This document shows, piece after piece, positions 7,158-16,773 of a stretch of DNA of 64,000 bases. Origin of the DNA: Gemmataceae bacterium (GTDB taxonomy: Bacteria > Planctomycetota > Planctomycetia > Gemmatales > Gemmataceae); contig LR594584.1 in NCBI GenBank assembly GCA_901538445.1, positions 1,334,655 to 1,398,654 of the forward strand, in the 5' to 3' direction. Position 1 is the first letter of the stretch; every line of letters starts with the position of its first letter. Below the pieces are notes generated by a model, which saw only the letters and a program-made list of their open reading frames with translations, searched no databases and had not been told where the DNA came from. The position numbers and the translations under genes were made by a program.

Positions 7158-9302
7158 TCACTTCCCGATCTCGGGCTTGAAGTCGAGCGTCTTGACGAGG
7201 AACGCCCACTGGTCGGCGACCTCCTCGATCACCTTGGCGGTCGGCTTGCCGGCCCCGTGGCCGGCCTTCGTCTCGATGCGGATCAGCACCGGGGCCGGTC
7301 CGCTTTGGTTCGCCTGGAGCGCCGCCGCGAACTTGAAGCTGTGCCCCGGCACCACGCGGTCGTCGGTGTCGGCGGTCGTCACCATCGTCGCGGGGTACGC
7401 CTTCGGGCCGTTCTTCAGGAGGACGTGGTACGGGCTGAACTTGTACAAGGCCTCGAACTCGTCGGCTTTATCCGACGAGCCGTAGTCGTCCACCCAGAAC
7501 CGGCCGGCGGTGAACTTCTGGAAGCGGAGCATGTCCATCACGCCGACCGCCGGCAGGCACGCGCCGAACAGGTCCGGCCGCTGCGTGAGGCACGCGCCGA
7601 CGAGCAGACCGCCGTTGCTCCCGCCCTGGATCGCCAGCTTCTTCGGGCTCGTGTACTTCTCTTTGACGAGGTACTCGGCGGCCGCGATGAAGTCATCGAA
7701 CACGTTCTGCTTCTGGAGCTTCGTGCCGGCCCGGTGCCAGGCGTCGCCGTACTCGCCGCCGCCCCGCAGGTTGGCCACCGCCAGCACCCCGCCCATCTCC
7801 ATCCACTGCAACCGCGACACCGAGAACCCCGGCGTCAGCGAGATGTTGAACCCGCCGTAGCCGTAGAGCAGCGTCGGGTTCGAGCCGTCGAGCTTCAGCC
7901 CCTTCTTGTGCGCGAGGAACATCGGCACCTTGGTGCCGTCCTTGCTCGCGTAGAAGACCTGCTTGACCTCGTAGTCGTCCGGGTTGAACTTCACCTTCGC
8001 CTGGCGGATGAGCTTGCTCTCGCCGGTCGGGACGTCGTACCGGTAGATGCGGGTCGGCGAGTCGAAGCTGCTGAACGTGTAGAACGTCTCGGTGTCGGTC
8101 CGCTTGCCGCTAAACCCAGAGGCGGTGCCGATGCCGGGCAGCGCCACGTCGCGGACGAACTTGCCGTCGACCTCGTACACCTTCACCGCGGTCTTCGCGT
8201 CCTTCAGGTAGCTGCAGATGAACCGGTTGCCGACGAGGTCGGTGCTGTCGAGTACCTCGTTCGCTTCGGGGACGATCGTCTTCCAGTCCTTCGGCTCCGG
8301 CTTCGCGGTGTCGATGGCGACGATCTGGTACTTCGGGGCCTTGTAGTCGGTCTGGAAGTAGAACACGCCGCCGTCGTTGCCCAGGAAGTTGAACTTGTTC
8401 TCGTGGTTGGCGACGAGGTCCACCGGCTTGCTCTTCGGGTCGGTCAGGTCCTGGTACGCGACCCGCGCCTTGCGGCTCGTGGTGCCGTCGCCGACCGAGA
8501 TGATGAGGAACTTGCCGTCCTCGGTGACGCTGCCGCCGACCGTCCACTTCGGGTTGTCCGGCCGCTCGTAGACGAGCTTGTCCTCGCTCTGCGGGGTGCC
8601 GAGCTTGTGGAAGTAGAGCGCCTGGTTCTCGTTGAGCGACTGGAAGGCGGCATCTTTCTTGGGCTCGGGGAACCGGCTGTAGTAGAACCCCTTCCCGTCG
8701 AGGGTCCAGCTCGCGCCGCTGAACTTCACCCACTTGAGTTCGTCGGCGACGGTCTTTCCCGCGGCGACGTCGAACACCTTCCAGGTGTTCCAGTCGCTGC
8801 CGGCGTCGGCGGTGCCGTAGGCGAGGAACTTCGCGTCGTCGGTCAGCGCCATGCCGGCGAGCGCGACGGTGCCGTCCTTGCTCCAGGTGTTCGGGTCGAG
8901 GAGCAGCTTCGGCTCGGCGTCGAGCGAGTCCTGCACGAACATCGCGCTCTGGTTCTGGAGCCCGTCGTTCTTGAAGAAGAAGTACCGCCCGCCGACCTTG
9001 AACGGGGCCGAGATCTTCTCGTAGTTCCACAGCTCGGTGATGCGCTTCTTGATCGCCTCGCGCTCGGGGATGGTTTCGAGGAACGCGTTCGTGACCTTGT
9101 TCTCGGCCTCGACCCACGCGGCCACGTCCTTCGACGTGCGGACGTCGTCCTCCAGCCACCGGTACGGGTCCGCGACCCTGGTGCCGTGGTACTCGTCGGT
9201 CTGGTCGCCCTTCTTCGTGTCGGGGTACGTCAACTTCTTCTCCTCTGCCGTCACGCCGAGCAGTACGAACGCGGTCAGGGTGCAAGCGAACAGCCAGCGC
9301 AT
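7158..9302 (-). CDS. secreted prolyl oligopeptidase (S9A)
   Basis: 714 residues with an N-terminal signal peptide (MRWLFACTLTAFVLLGV), as for periplasmic S9A enzymes. The seven-bladed propeller occupies about 60-430 and the alpha/beta-hydrolase domain the remainder. The catalytic triad is visible: Ser562 in GGSNGG, Asp647 in DTDDRVVP and His682 in KAGHGAGK. The family cleaves short peptides on the carboxyl side of proline. The start at 9302 gives a clean signal peptide; an in-frame upstream start at 9353 would read into the flanking palindromic repeat. It is tandem with the thioredoxin-fold gene upstream and separated from it by that repeat. Confidence 0.95.
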   Translation of the reverse strand: MRWLFACTLTAFVLLGVTAEEKKLTYPDTKKGDQTDEYHGTRVADPYRWLEDDVRTSKDVAAWVEAENKVTNAFLETIPEREAIKKRITELWNYEKISAPFKVGGRYFFFKNDGLQNQSAMFVQDSLDAEPKLLLDPNTWSKDGTVALAGMALTDDAKFLAYGTADAGSDWNTWKVFDVAAGKTVADELKWVKFSGASWTLDGKGFYYSRFPEPKKDAAFQSLNENQALYFHKLGTPQSEDKLVYERPDNPKWTVGGSVTEDGKFLIISVGDGTTSRKARVAYQDLTDPKSKPVDLVANHENKFNFLGNDGGVFYFQTDYKAPKYQIVAIDTAKPEPKDWKTIVPEANEVLDSTDLVGNRFICSYLKDAKTAVKVYEVDGKFVRDVALPGIGTASGFSGKRTDTETFYTFSSFDSPTRIYRYDVPTGESKLIRQAKVKFNPDDYEVKQVFYASKDGTKVPMFLAHKKGLKLDGSNPTLLYGYGGFNISLTPGFSVSRLQWMEMGGVLAVANLRGGGEYGDAWHRAGTKLQKQNVFDDFIAAAEYLVKEKYTSPKKLAIQGGSNGGLLVGACLTQRPDLFGACLPAVGVMDMLRFQKFTAGRFWVDDYGSSDKADEFEALYKFSPYHVLLKNGPKAYPATMVTTADTDDRVVPGHSFKFAAALQANQSGPAPVLIRIETKAGHGAGKPTAKVIEEVADQWAFLVKTLDFKPEIGK

Positions 9303-9334
9303 GGCGACTCCTGTCGGGGATAGCGGGGGTGTTG

Positions 9335-9397
9335 GGCGAGCCGCCCCGGTCACGGGGCGGGTGACCTTGACCCGCCCCGTGACCGGGGCGGCTCGCC
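9335..9397. repeat. palindromic element, family A (double hairpin)
   Basis: Perfect 27-bp arms (9335-9361 and 9371-9397) with a 9-nt spacer. Each arm folds into an inner stem CCGCCCCG/CGGGGCGG around the loop GTCA. Compared with the element at 38945, two stem pairs are changed with compensation while the GTCA loop and the GGCGAGCC ends are constant. Confidence 0.92.
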
Positions 9398-9417
9398 AAG
9401 ACTGCTCCGGGCGGGGA

Positions 9418-11043
9418 TCACTTCGCGTCCACGTCCACCTGAACAGCGGTGAGGACCTCGCGGGTGGCGTCGTTCTGGACGAACGCGACGAGCTTCAGGT
9501 TCTTGAGCGCGAGCGGTCGGTCGGGCCGGGGGAACGGCTCGTCGGCCTTCACGAAGTCGTCGAGGTACTTGGTCAGCGCCCCCCGCACCTCGGCGGGGTC
9601 GAACGTGACCGTCTGCTCGGCGGTCTTCTTCGCGAGGGGGAACCCCTTCGTGCCGCCGGGCATGGACCGCACGACCATGTGGTGGTAGCGGATGCCGTTG
9701 CCGCCGGCGTACCGCACCCGCTCCTCGGCGAGCGCGAACCGCAGCATCACCTTCTCGCCCGGCGCGTCCAGGTCCGCGACCGTGGCCTTCGCGGTGAACC
9801 CGCCCTTCTCGCCCTTGGCGACGGCCAGCGACAGCTTCACCCCCGCGGGCTTCTCCAGCGCCGCGTCGATCGACTCGCGGATCGCCTCGTAGGTCTTCCC
9901 GGCGTTCGACGGCGGGCCGCCGCCGGCCGGCCCGAGCTTGCCCGCGACGAACACCGTCGGCGCGCCGCGGAGCTGGTCGCCGTAGAACTCCTCGCCGCGG
10001 AACGACGAGTCGGCGTTCGTGAGCGGGTCCGGCCGCGGGATGTGCAGGTGGTACTGGAGCAGCACCACGTCGGCCGGCTGGTACGTCTTCAGGAGCCCGT
10101 CGAACGCGAGGTCGACCGCGGCGCACGGCGGGCACTCGGCCCCGGTGAACACCTCGACCAGCACCCCGCGGTCCGACTTCATCTTGCGGCCGGCGAACTC
10201 GGTCGTCTTGAACGGGAACGTTTTGGCGTACTCGGCGAAGTCGCGGGCCTCCAGCTTCGCCATCTGGGCCGCGTAGGGCTTCGCGTCGTCGGCCTTGCCG
10301 GCCTTGTTGAGCGCCTGAACGACCACGTCGAGCACCTTCATCCGCGTCGCGGCATCGTCGTCGTCGGTGAGCAGGCGCTCGGCCCGCTTCGCCTGCGCGA
10401 CCGCGAGGTCCGCGAAGCCCTCCTGGCCGGACAGCAGGTTCGCGGCCTGGAGCGTGGCCTCTCGCTCCCACCGCGGGCCGTAGTTCGCGGCGACCCGGTT
10501 GAGCCGGTCGAGGATCGCTCGCACCTCGTCGGCCGGCACCTTCTTGGCCCCGGCCTTGGCCAGCACCTCGCCCGCGGCCGCGAACAGGCCGGGGCCGTCG
10601 TCGACCTGCCCGAGCGCCTCGCGGGCCGACGCGAACGGGTCGTCGAGCGCCCGGAGCTTGGTCGGGAACATGTCGGTGAGTTGCAGCGGGCCGCCGGCGA
10701 CCGAGATCGAGCCGGAGATCTTCTTCTTGTCCTTCGACAGCACCCCGTCGAACGACAGGAACGGCTGGCCGGCGAACTCCATCGTGAACTGGACCGCGTC
10801 GCCCTTCACGGTCAGGCTCTTGAACTTCGGCTCGGCCCGCAGCTTCTCGGACGCGGTGAGGTAGTCGCCGACCCACTTCCCGTCCTGCTCGGTGAGCGCG
10901 AGCATCAGGAACAGGCTCCCCTCGCGGCCGAGCGGCACGTTCAGCTTCCAGTTGCCGCTCGGGGCGACGGGGTCGGCCGCGCGCGCCGGCGGCAGCAGCA
11001 GCGACATCAGGGCGAGCAGCAGGAAGCCGGAAGCGGCGCGCAT
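9418..11043 (-). CDS. secreted thioredoxin-fold protein with CPPC motif
   Basis: 541 residues. A signal peptide (about 1-23) is followed by a beta-rich region (27-125), a helical repeat region with TPR-like character (about 135-265), then a thioredoxin-like domain that starts at about 280 with VLVEVFTGAECPPC (Cys304, Cys307). The C-terminal 150 residues are beta-rich and may be an extra immunoglobulin-like module. A CxxC pair in this position suggests thiol-disulfide activity in the periplasm, but Pro-Pro between the cysteines is unusual compared with CGPC or CPHC. The cis-Pro region is GAPTVFV. No specific partner is evident; it is tandem with the oligopeptidase downstream. Confidence 0.8.
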   Translation of the reverse strand: MRAASGFLLLALMSLLLPPARAADPVAPSGNWKLNVPLGREGSLFLMLALTEQDGKWVGDYLTASEKLRAEPKFKSLTVKGDAVQFTMEFAGQPFLSFDGVLSKDKKKISGSISVAGGPLQLTDMFPTKLRALDDPFASAREALGQVDDGPGLFAAAGEVLAKAGAKKVPADEVRAILDRLNRVAANYGPRWEREATLQAANLLSGQEGFADLAVAQAKRAERLLTDDDDAATRMKVLDVVVQALNKAGKADDAKPYAAQMAKLEARDFAEYAKTFPFKTTEFAGRKMKSDRGVLVEVFTGAECPPCAAVDLAFDGLLKTYQPADVVLLQYHLHIPRPDPLTNADSSFRGEEFYGDQLRGAPTVFVAGKLGPAGGGPPSNAGKTYEAIRESIDAALEKPAGVKLSLAVAKGEKGGFTAKATVADLDAPGEKVMLRFALAEERVRYAGGNGIRYHHMVVRSMPGGTKGFPLAKKTAEQTVTFDPAEVRGALTKYLDDFVKADEPFPRPDRPLALKNLKLVAFVQNDATREVLTAVQVDVDAK

Positions 11044-11054
11044 GTGAGCCTCGG

Positions 11055-12263
11055 TTATCCGCGTGTCTGGGAGGGGCGGTCGGCGAGCGAGTCCCGGTAA
11101 CGATACACCTTCGCGACGGCCTCCGCCACCTGCCGCACCTCGGCCGGGGACAGCGCCAACACAGGGTGGTGCAGCACGACGCAGCCGTCGTGTGCGGCGG
11201 TCGCGTTCGTGAGGTCGCCGCTGGCCCGGAACCGCGACGGCGACCGGCCGACGTGCAGTGCCTTGAACCCCGCGTCCACTGCGATGCCCTCGGCCCGCAG
11301 CGCCTTCACGAACACCTCGCGTGAAATCCCGACCGCGGCCGCGTCGTAGTGAAACCCGAGCTTGTAGAACGCGGGCGAGTCGTGCTGTTCATCCTTCGAG
11401 CCACGGGGTTTACCCCCGTGGTCTTGTGCCACCCACGGCGTCAAGCCCCGTGGCTCGACCGGCAGCGCCGCCACCAATTCCTTGACGTTTTCGGCGCGCC
11501 GGGCATTCATCGCGGGGAGCTTCGCCAACTGCGGGCGCAGCGCAGCAGCTTGCAACTCGCTGAGCGGAGCCCACTGCTGGAGCCCGCGGTGCAGCCACAA
11601 CTTCGCCCGCTGGAACAACTGCGGGTCGTGGAACAGCAACGCTCCACCACGACCCGCCGTGAGCAATTTCGACCCGCCGAAGCTCAGCACGCCGACGTCG
11701 CCCGTGGTGCCGGCGAGCCTCCCGCCGACCACCGCCCCCAGAGCTTGCGCCGCGTCCTCGACCACGCCGACGTTGTGCCGGTGCGCGATCTCGACGACAT
11801 CGCTTACTGGCACGAGCCCGCCGTGCAGGTGCGAGCAGATCACGGCCTTGGTTTGCGGCCCGAACGCGGCTTCGAGCCGAGCCGGATCGAGTTGCCCTGT
11901 CTCGTGGTGAACATCAACGAGAACCGGTTTCGCGCCGAGCGAGTGGACGGTGAGAAAGTTCGACTCGTAGTCGTAGGCGGCCATCACGACTTCGTCGCCC
12001 GGCCCGACGCGCAGCGCTCGCAGCGCCGCCTCGACCGCGAGCGTGCCGCTGGCGCAGGTGGTCGCGTGCGGAACACCGTGGAACGTCGCCAATTCGCTTT
12101 CGAGTGCGCAGACGTGTTCGCCGTGGTACTGGCCCCACGCGCCGCTCGCGACCGCCGCCGCCAGCGCGGCCTGCACCTCGGCATCAGGAAACGGCCACAC
12201 CGGCGGCCCGCTCGGCCGCACCGGCACGCCACCGAGCAAAGCAGGGAGTGCGGGGTCGGACAT
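11055..12263 (-). CDS. DegT/DnrJ/EryC1/StrS-type PLP aminotransferase with an in-frame palindromic insert
   Basis: 402 residues of the sugar/amino-sugar aminotransferase family. The PLP-binding Lys199 lies in FGGSKLLTAGRGG, with CASGT (70-74) and VVEDAAQALGA (167-177) as cofactor-contact motifs. Residues of about 270-290 (PRGLTPW...HGGKPRGSK) are encoded by a palindromic repeat (11396-11458) that is otherwise found between genes; it falls in a loop-like region after the large domain and keeps the frame. Enzymes of this family transaminate keto-sugars for surface glycans, or act in antibiotic or cofactor synthesis; the substrate is not predictable here. The gene is followed after 11 bp by the thioredoxin-fold gene. 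Confidence 0.88.
   Translation of the reverse strand: MSDPALPALLGGVPVRPSGPPVWPFPDAEVQAALAAAVASGAWGQYHGEHVCALESELATFHGVPHATTCASGTLAVEAALRALRVGPGDEVVMAAYDYESNFLTVHSLGAKPVLVDVHHETGQLDPARLEAAFGPQTKAVICSHLHGGLVPVSDVVEIAHRHNVGVVEDAAQALGAVVGGRLAGTTGDVGVLSFGGSKLLTAGRGGALLFHDPQLFQRAKLWLHRGLQQWAPLSELQAAALRPQLAKLPAMNARRAENVKELVAALPVEPRGLTPWVAQDHGGKPRGSKDEQHDSPAFYKLGFHYDAAAVGISREVFVKALRAEGIAVDAGFKALHVGRSPSRFRASGDLTNATAAHDGCVVLHHPVLALSPAEVRQVAEAVAKVYRYRDSLADRPSQTRG
11396..11458. repeat. palindromic element, family A, inserted in frame within the aminotransferase gene
   Basis: A diverged copy of the 6269-6343 element (CGAGCCACGGGG...CCCCGTGG start and CCCCGTGGCTCG end), 63 bp, adding about 21 codons without a stop. 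The arms are imperfect, as expected for an older or coding-constrained copy. Confidence 0.85.
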
Positions 12264-12309
12264 TGAGATGTTGTATGTCTGGACGTGGCTGGAACGTGCA
12301 TGAGAGGAG

Positions 12310-12693
12310 TTAGGTTGCTGTGCCGGTTGCCACCAACCGGATCACGTCTGCAACGGACGTGTGCGCGTGCCACTCGGTCTCTGACAGTGTCCGACCGAGC
12401 GCCCGTTCAAGCAAGAACAGGAGGGTCTCAAACTCCATGCAATCTGGCCACCCTGGAGGAGTGAAGCTCCGGTACAGGGCGAGCAACTCATCTCCTGGGC
12501 GGAGACAGTATTGCTGAGAAGCGGGAACGCCGAATGCTCTCCCGATCAGCGCCAGGGCTTGTTTCGTCGTGGCAGCATCGCCCCATACGGGAACACATTT
12601 CACGAGATCCGGCTCGCGACCGAGCAAGTAACGAAGACGGCCGCGCCAGTCGATACCGGGATTCCGCCAGCAAAGCCACCACGGCCGCTTCAT
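12310..12693 (-). CDS. small hypothetical protein with acyl-carrier-protein-like C-terminus
   Basis: 127 residues, no recognised family. The N-terminal 40 residues are basic and aromatic (MKRPWWLCWRNPGIDWRGRL). The region of about 50-125 resembles the four-helix acyl carrier fold: a DCMEFETLLFLLERALG segment aligns with the ACP pattern DSLDxxELxxxLE, and TSVADVIRLV aligns with the final TVGDVI helix. The phosphopantetheine serine position would be Cys85, so the protein is unlikely to be modified as an ACP. The resemblance is by eye and unproven. It is located just downstream of purC on the same strand (33-bp gap). Confidence 0.6.
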   Translation of the reverse strand: MKRPWWLCWRNPGIDWRGRLRYLLGREPDLVKCVPVWGDAATTKQALALIGRAFGVPASQQYCLRPGDELLALYRSFTPPGWPDCMEFETLLFLLERALGRTLSETEWHAHTSVADVIRLVATGTAT

Positions 12694-12725
12694 GCTGCCC
12701 CACCCATGTCGCTCAGCATGTTTGC

Positions 12726-13604
12726 TCACCCCGGACTCGTGAGTTTCTCCAGCGCCTCGCGGTACTTCGCGGCGGTCTTCGCGACGACGTCGGGCGGGAG
12801 TTGCGGCGGCGGGCTCGACTTGTCCCACGGCGTCGTTTCGAGCCAGTCGCGGACGAACTGCTTGTCGAACGACGGCGGCGACGCGCCCGGCTTGTACGTC
12901 TCCTTCGGCCAGAACCGCGAGCTGTCGGGCGTCAGCACCTCGTCGATCAGGATCAGCTCGCCCGACGGCAGGCGGCCCCATTCGAGTTTGGTGTCCGCGA
13001 GGATGATGCCGCGCGCCTCGGCGTGCGCGGCGGCCCGGCGGTAGACGTCGAGCGTGCGGTCGCGGAGTTCCGTCGCCGTCTCGCGGCCCACCAACTCCAC
13101 CGTGCGATCGAACGAGATGTTCTCGTCGTGCCGGCCCTCTTCCTCCTTGGTCGCGGGCGTGAAGATCGGCTCGGCGAGCTTGCCGGCCTCCTGCAACCCG
13201 TCGGGCAGCGGGATGCCGCAGACCGTGCGGCTCGCCCGGTACTCCTTCCACCCCGACCCGAGGATGTACCCGCGGGCGACGCACTCGATCGGCACCACCT
13301 TCGTCTTCTTCACGAGCATCGTGCGGCCGGCGAGTTCCGGCCGGTGGAACGCCGCGGGCAGGTCTTCGAGCCGCGTGCTGACGAGGTGGTGCGGCACCTT
13401 GAGCCAGTCGAACCAGAACACGCTCAGCGAGGTGAGGATGCGGCCCTTCTCGGGGATCGGCGGCGAGAGGATGTAGTCGAACGCGCTGATGCGGTCGGTG
13501 GCGACGATGGCGAGCGCGTCGCCCAGGTCGTACACGTCGCGGACCTTCCCGCGGCGCACCGGGAACCCGGGCACGTCACTCTGCAACAGCGCGTCGGTCG
13601 GCAT
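12726..13604 (-). CDS. purC: phosphoribosylaminoimidazole-succinocarboxamide synthase
   Basis: 292 residues, the length of the longer bacterial SAICAR synthases. It catalyses ATP-dependent ligation of aspartate to CAIR in purine synthesis. Family motifs are evident: [13 protein letters not shown] (ATP loop), [28 protein letters not shown]-like ([17 protein letters not shown]), [19 protein letters not shown] and [13 protein letters not shown]. The start at 13604 fits the family N-terminus ([14 protein letters not shown]). It is divergent from cbiQ across a 66-bp gap, and no other pur gene is adjacent. Confidence 0.97.
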   Translation of the reverse strand: MPTDALLQSDVPGFPVRRGKVRDVYDLGDALAIVATDRISAFDYILSPPIPEKGRILTSLSVFWFDWLKVPHHLVSTRLEDLPAAFHRPELAGRTMLVKKTKVVPIECVARGYILGSGWKEYRASRTVCGIPLPDGLQEAGKLAEPIFTPATKEEEGRHDENISFDRTVELVGRETATELRDRTLDVYRRAAAHAEARGIILADTKLEWGRLPSGELILIDEVLTPDSSRFWPKETYKPGASPPSFDKQFVRDWLETTPWDKSSPPPQLPPDVVAKTAAKYREALEKLTSPG

Positions 13605-13670
13605 GCGAGGGTTCCTGACGGTCTGCAATCTGTACGATCTCAGGATACGAACCCCGGGCACCCTCACGCG

Positions 13671-14429
13671 ATGTTCAAGCACCCCGACGTACCCGATTCG
13701 CGCGTCGCCCGTTGGGACGCCCGCTGGAAGCTCGCGGCGCTCACCATCGCGGCGTTCGGCGCGGCCGCACTCACGCAGGCCGCTACGGTCGCCGGCGCGC
13801 TCACTCTCGGTCTGGCGCTGCTCGCACTTTCGCGGCTCCCGGCGAAGTGGGTGCGAACGCGCCTCGGCCTTCTCGCGTTCGCGGCGCTGCCGTTCCTTCT
13901 CGTGCTTCCATTCACCCTCGACCCGAGCGGACCGGGGTGGGACGTCGGGCCGGTGCGCGTGTCCGAACGCGGGCTCATCGCGGGGTCGGTCGTATTCGGG
14001 CGGTGCCTCGCGGTCGGGTGCTTCGCGCTCGTCGTCATCGGGACCGCCCCGCCGCACCGCACCCTCGCGGCCGCCCACCGGTTGAAGGTTCCCGGCGTGC
14101 TCGTGCTGCTCACCGGGCTCGCGTACCGGTACGCGTTCCTGCTCGGGGACGAGTTGCGGCGGGTGCGGGTCGCGCTCCGCACCCGCGGGTTCCGCATGGC
14201 GCCGAACCGCCACGGCTACCACACCACGGGCAACGTCGTCGGTGCGGTGCTGGTGCGCGGGGCCGACCGCGCCGACCGCGTGACCGAGGCGATGCGCTGC
14301 CGCGGGTTCGACGGCACGTTCCACTCGGCCAGCGCGTTCCGCACGACGCCCGCCGATATCATCTCCTGTGCGACCGTGGTCGCCACCATTGTTGCGCTCG
14401 TCCTCATCGACCGCACGGTTCCCTCTTGA
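13671..14429 (+). CDS. cbiQ: ECF-type transporter transmembrane (T) component, CbiQ family
   Basis: 252 residues with about five hydrophobic segments (about 21-50, 65-85, 105-130, 140-160 and 230-248). The coupling-helix region has the family's Ala-Arg-Gly type signature as [13 protein letters not shown] followed later by AMRCRGF, which contact the ATPases. CbiQ links ATP hydrolysis to a substrate-binding S component for cobalt, nickel or vitamins in the inner membrane. No S component (CbiM, NikM or BioY) lies nearby, so the substrate is unknown. The gene overlaps cbiO by 4 bp, which signals translational coupling. Confidence 0.85.
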   Translation: MFKHPDVPDSRVARWDARWKLAALTIAAFGAAALTQAATVAGALTLGLALLALSRLPAKWVRTRLGLLAFAALPFLLVLPFTLDPSGPGWDVGPVRVSERGLIAGSVVFGRCLAVGCFALVVIGTAPPHRTLAAAHRLKVPGVLVLLTGLAYRYAFLLGDELRRVRVALRTRGFRMAPNRHGYHTTGNVVGAVLVRGADRADRVTEAMRCRGFDGTFHSASAFRTTPADIISCATVVATIVALVLIDRTVPS

Positions 14430-15166
14430 CCGACACCCCTGCCCTCCGCGTTTCCAACCTGTGCCACCGCTACGCGGACGGCCGCACCGCGCTCAACGGG
14501 CTCTCATTCTCGGTCGCGGCGGGCGAGTGCGTCGCGATCGTCGGACCGAACGGGGCCGGGAAGACGACGCTGTTCCTGCGGCTGTGCGGGGTGTTGAGCG
14601 GGAAGCCCGGCGAGGCGAGCGTTCGTGGGCTCGACCCCGCCGACCCGGCGCACCGCAAGAAGCTCCCCGAGTCGATCGGGATCGTGTTCCAGAACCCGGA
14701 CGACCAGTTGTTCAGCCCGACCGTGCTCGAAGACGTCTGCTTCGGTCCGCTCAACCTCGGTCTGTCGGTCGATGAGGCGAAGTCGCGCGCCGCCGAAGCG
14801 CTCGCCGCGGTGGGCCTGCCCCCCGAGGCCGGCGAACGGGTGCCGTTCAAGCTCTCTGGCGGCGACAAGCGGCGGGCGGCGCTCGCCGGGGTGCTCGCGA
14901 TGCACCCAGCGGTGCTGCTGCTCGACGAGCCGAGCGCGTTCCTCGACCCCCGCGGCCGCCGCGACCTCATCGAGTTGATCCGACGCCTCCCCGGCACAAA
15001 GCTCATCGCGACGCACGACCTCGACCTCGCCCTCGACGTGTGCTCGCGGGCGCTCGTCCTCGACGCCGGCCGACTCGCGGCCGACGGGCCGGTCGCCGAG
15101 TTGCTCGCGAACGCCGACCTCATGGACCGGCACGGGTTGGAGGTGCCGCACCGATTGCGGGAGTAA
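14426..15166 (+). CDS. cbiO: ECF-type transporter ATP-binding protein, CbiO family
   Basis: 246 residues, full-length ABC ATPase. Walker [11 protein letters not shown]-loop FQNPDDQLF (the NPDDQ form typical of ECF ATPases), signature LSGGDKRR, Walker [13 protein letters not shown] and H-loop ATHD are all present. The start is taken as TTG at 14426, inside a TTGA overlap with the cbiQ stop, because no ATG lies between this point and the first conserved strand ([11 protein letters not shown]). With CbiQ it would energise uptake of a metal ion or vitamin; the S component must be encoded elsewhere. Confidence 0.9.
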   Translation: MTDTPALRVSNLCHRYADGRTALNGLSFSVAAGECVAIVGPNGAGKTTLFLRLCGVLSGKPGEASVRGLDPADPAHRKKLPESIGIVFQNPDDQLFSPTVLEDVCFGPLNLGLSVDEAKSRAAEALAAVGLPPEAGERVPFKLSGGDKRRAALAGVLAMHPAVLLLDEPSAFLDPRGRRDLIELIRRLPGTKLIATHDLDLALDVCSRALVLDAGRLAADGPVAELLANADLMDRHGLEVPHRLRE

Positions 15167-15261
15167 ATTCGAAACCCGAAGCACGAAATTCGAACAAATA
15201 ATGGACGAAGAGTCGCCTGTCTCTTGCTCCACTTTCGGATTTCGTGCTTCGGATTTCGAAT
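15167..15261. repeat. palindromic element, A+T-richer family F
   Basis: 28-bp arms (15167-15194 and 15234-15261) with two mismatches around a 39-nt centre, starting at the base after the cbiO stop. The composition (GAAGCACGAAATTCGAA) is much less G+C-rich than the surroundings. An in-frame ATG at 15201 within it belongs to the upstream extension of the glycosyltransferase frame and is not considered the real start. Confidence 0.85.
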
Positions 15262-15320
15262 ATATCCCGCCCGAGGGGCTCCTATATTTGACCCCACGGT
15301 TCCACACGAGTTGCCGCACG

Positions 15321-16163
15321 ATGTCGTCTTCGCTGCTGACCGCACCGCCGCTGAACCCGATCCACGAGCCGTTCCCGGTCGGCCGCATCTTGCGCCCCGC
15401 GGGTCCGGAGCCGAAGCGCAGCCACAAGGTGATCGCCGTCCTCCCCGCGTACAACGCTGCGACCACGCTCGCCGCCACGCTCGCCGGGTTCCCGCCCGGG
15501 TGCGTCGATGAGATCCTCCTGGTCGACGACGGCAGCAAGGACAACACCGTTCAACTCGCCCGCGACATGGGTCTGACGGTCATCGTCCACGAGAAGAACA
15601 CGGGCTACGGCGGCAACCAGAAGACGTGCTACAAGTACTGCCTCGACAACGGGGCCGACGTGGTGGTGATGATCCACCCCGACTACCAGTACGACTCGCG
15701 CGTGATCCCGCACGCGGTCGGCATCATCGAACTGGGCATCTGCGACGTGGTGCTCGGCAACCGCGTGCGGAGCCGGGCCGAGGCGATGGGCTGCGGGATG
15801 CCGTGGTGGAAGTACGTGAGCAACCGCGGGCTGACGGCGTTCGAGAACCTCGCGCTCGGCCAGAACCTCGGCGAGTTCCACAGCGGGTTCCGCGTGTACC
15901 GGCGGAAGGTGCTCGAAACGATCCCGTTCGAGCGGAACTCGAACGACTTCGTGTTCGACACGCAGTTTCTCGTGCAGGCGGTCCACTTCGGGTTCCGCCT
16001 CGGCGACGTGCCGGTGCCGGTGCGGTACTTCGACGAGGCGAGCCAGATCAACTTCCGCCGCAGCACGAAGTACGGCCTGGAAACGCTCAAGGCGGTGGGC
16101 CAGTACTGGCTCCACCGCCTCGGGGTGCGGACCAACGACCTGTTCAGGCCGAAGTCGCCGTGA
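15321..16163 (+). CDS. glycosyltransferase family 2, dolichyl-phosphate-mannose-synthase type
   Basis: 280 residues, GT-A fold. [15 protein letters not shown] is the first nucleotide-binding strand, [14 protein letters not shown] carries the first Asp pair, and [13 protein letters not shown] takes the place of the metal-binding Dx[29 protein letters not shown] is the family acceptor-side region (quoted in part: [13 protein letters not shown]). There are no membrane segments. It probably transfers a sugar to a lipid carrier or a glycan; the acceptor is unknown. The start at 15321 is preferred over 15201, since the intervening codons are a palindromic repeat. Its 3' end overlaps the convergent gene by 20 bp. 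Confidence 0.88.
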   Translation: MSSSLLTAPPLNPIHEPFPVGRILRPAGPEPKRSHKVIAVLPAYNAATTLAATLAGFPPGCVDEILLVDDGSKDNTVQLARDMGLTVIVHEKNTGYGGNQKTCYKYCLDNGADVVVMIHPDYQYDSRVIPHAVGIIELGICDVVLGNRVRSRAEAMGCGMPWWKYVSNRGLTAFENLALGQNLGEFHSGFRVYRRKVLETIPFERNSNDFVFDTQFLVQAVHFGFRLGDVPVPVRYFDEASQINFRRSTKYGLETLKAVGQYWLHRLGVRTNDLFRPKSP

Positions 16164-16665
16164 CGGCCCGGCTCTTGGTGCGGCCACGAGCCGCCGGCGC
16201 GACGCCGGTCTGCGGCTCGGCCCCCCACGGGCCGACGGCCGGGAGCGGGGCGCGGTTCGCCTCGACGAACCCCTTTCGGGCCTTGGCGGAGAACAGCACC
16301 TTCTTGGTGTAGTGCTTGCGGATGGCCGACAGTGACCGGTCGAACAGGTCCGCGTTGCGCTCGCGGAACGCCTCGTACTTCTCCCCCGCACCCAGCCGCC
16401 CGGCGATCACCCGCACGAACGCGACGGTGATGGTGTCGTGATAGCCCGGCGGGTTCTGCGCGTCGACCGGCCGGCACGGCGCGGCCCCCGCCGACGCGAA
16501 CGCCTGGTTCAGCCGCCGGATGCCGCCGCGGACCTTCTCCAGCGCGTCGGCAACCGGGTACTTGCTCAGGTACAGCCACGCGAGCCGGACGTGCGCCTCG
16601 TGGGTCCACTCGGCCCGCTCCAGGGTCGCCGACTCGAACGCGCTCAGGAACTGCTTGTCGGTCAT
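16144..16665 (-). CDS. conserved hypothetical protein ([12 protein letters not shown] family)
   Basis: 173 residues, no assigned function. Conserved-looking features are an [15 protein letters not shown] helix near residue 20, a [12 protein letters not shown] segment near 75 and a [21 protein letters not shown] segment near 120 (given here in part: [11 protein letters not shown]). His residues in the first and second segments could form a metal or catalytic site. Homologues of this type appear scattered across bacteria as single-domain proteins. The C-terminal 35 residues are low-complexity. It is convergent with, and overlaps, the glycosyltransferase gene; its start has a GGAGC site upstream. 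Confidence 0.72.
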   Translation of the reverse strand: MTDKQFLSAFESATLERAEWTHEAHVRLAWLYLSKYPVADALEKVRGGIRRLNQAFASAGAAPCRPVDAQNPPGYHDTITVAFVRVIAGRLGAGEKYEAFRERNADLFDRSLSAIRKHYTKKVLFSAKARKGFVEANRAPLPAVGPWGAEPQTGVAPAARGRTKSRAVTATSA

Positions 16666-16773
16666 CGCTCGGCTCCTCGTGGGTTATTGGGTGAGGAGGA
16701 ATGTACCCGCCCCGAGGTTCGCGCCCGATGTCGGTTGCGACGGATTTTCCGTGCGCGTGTGATAAATTCTGGC

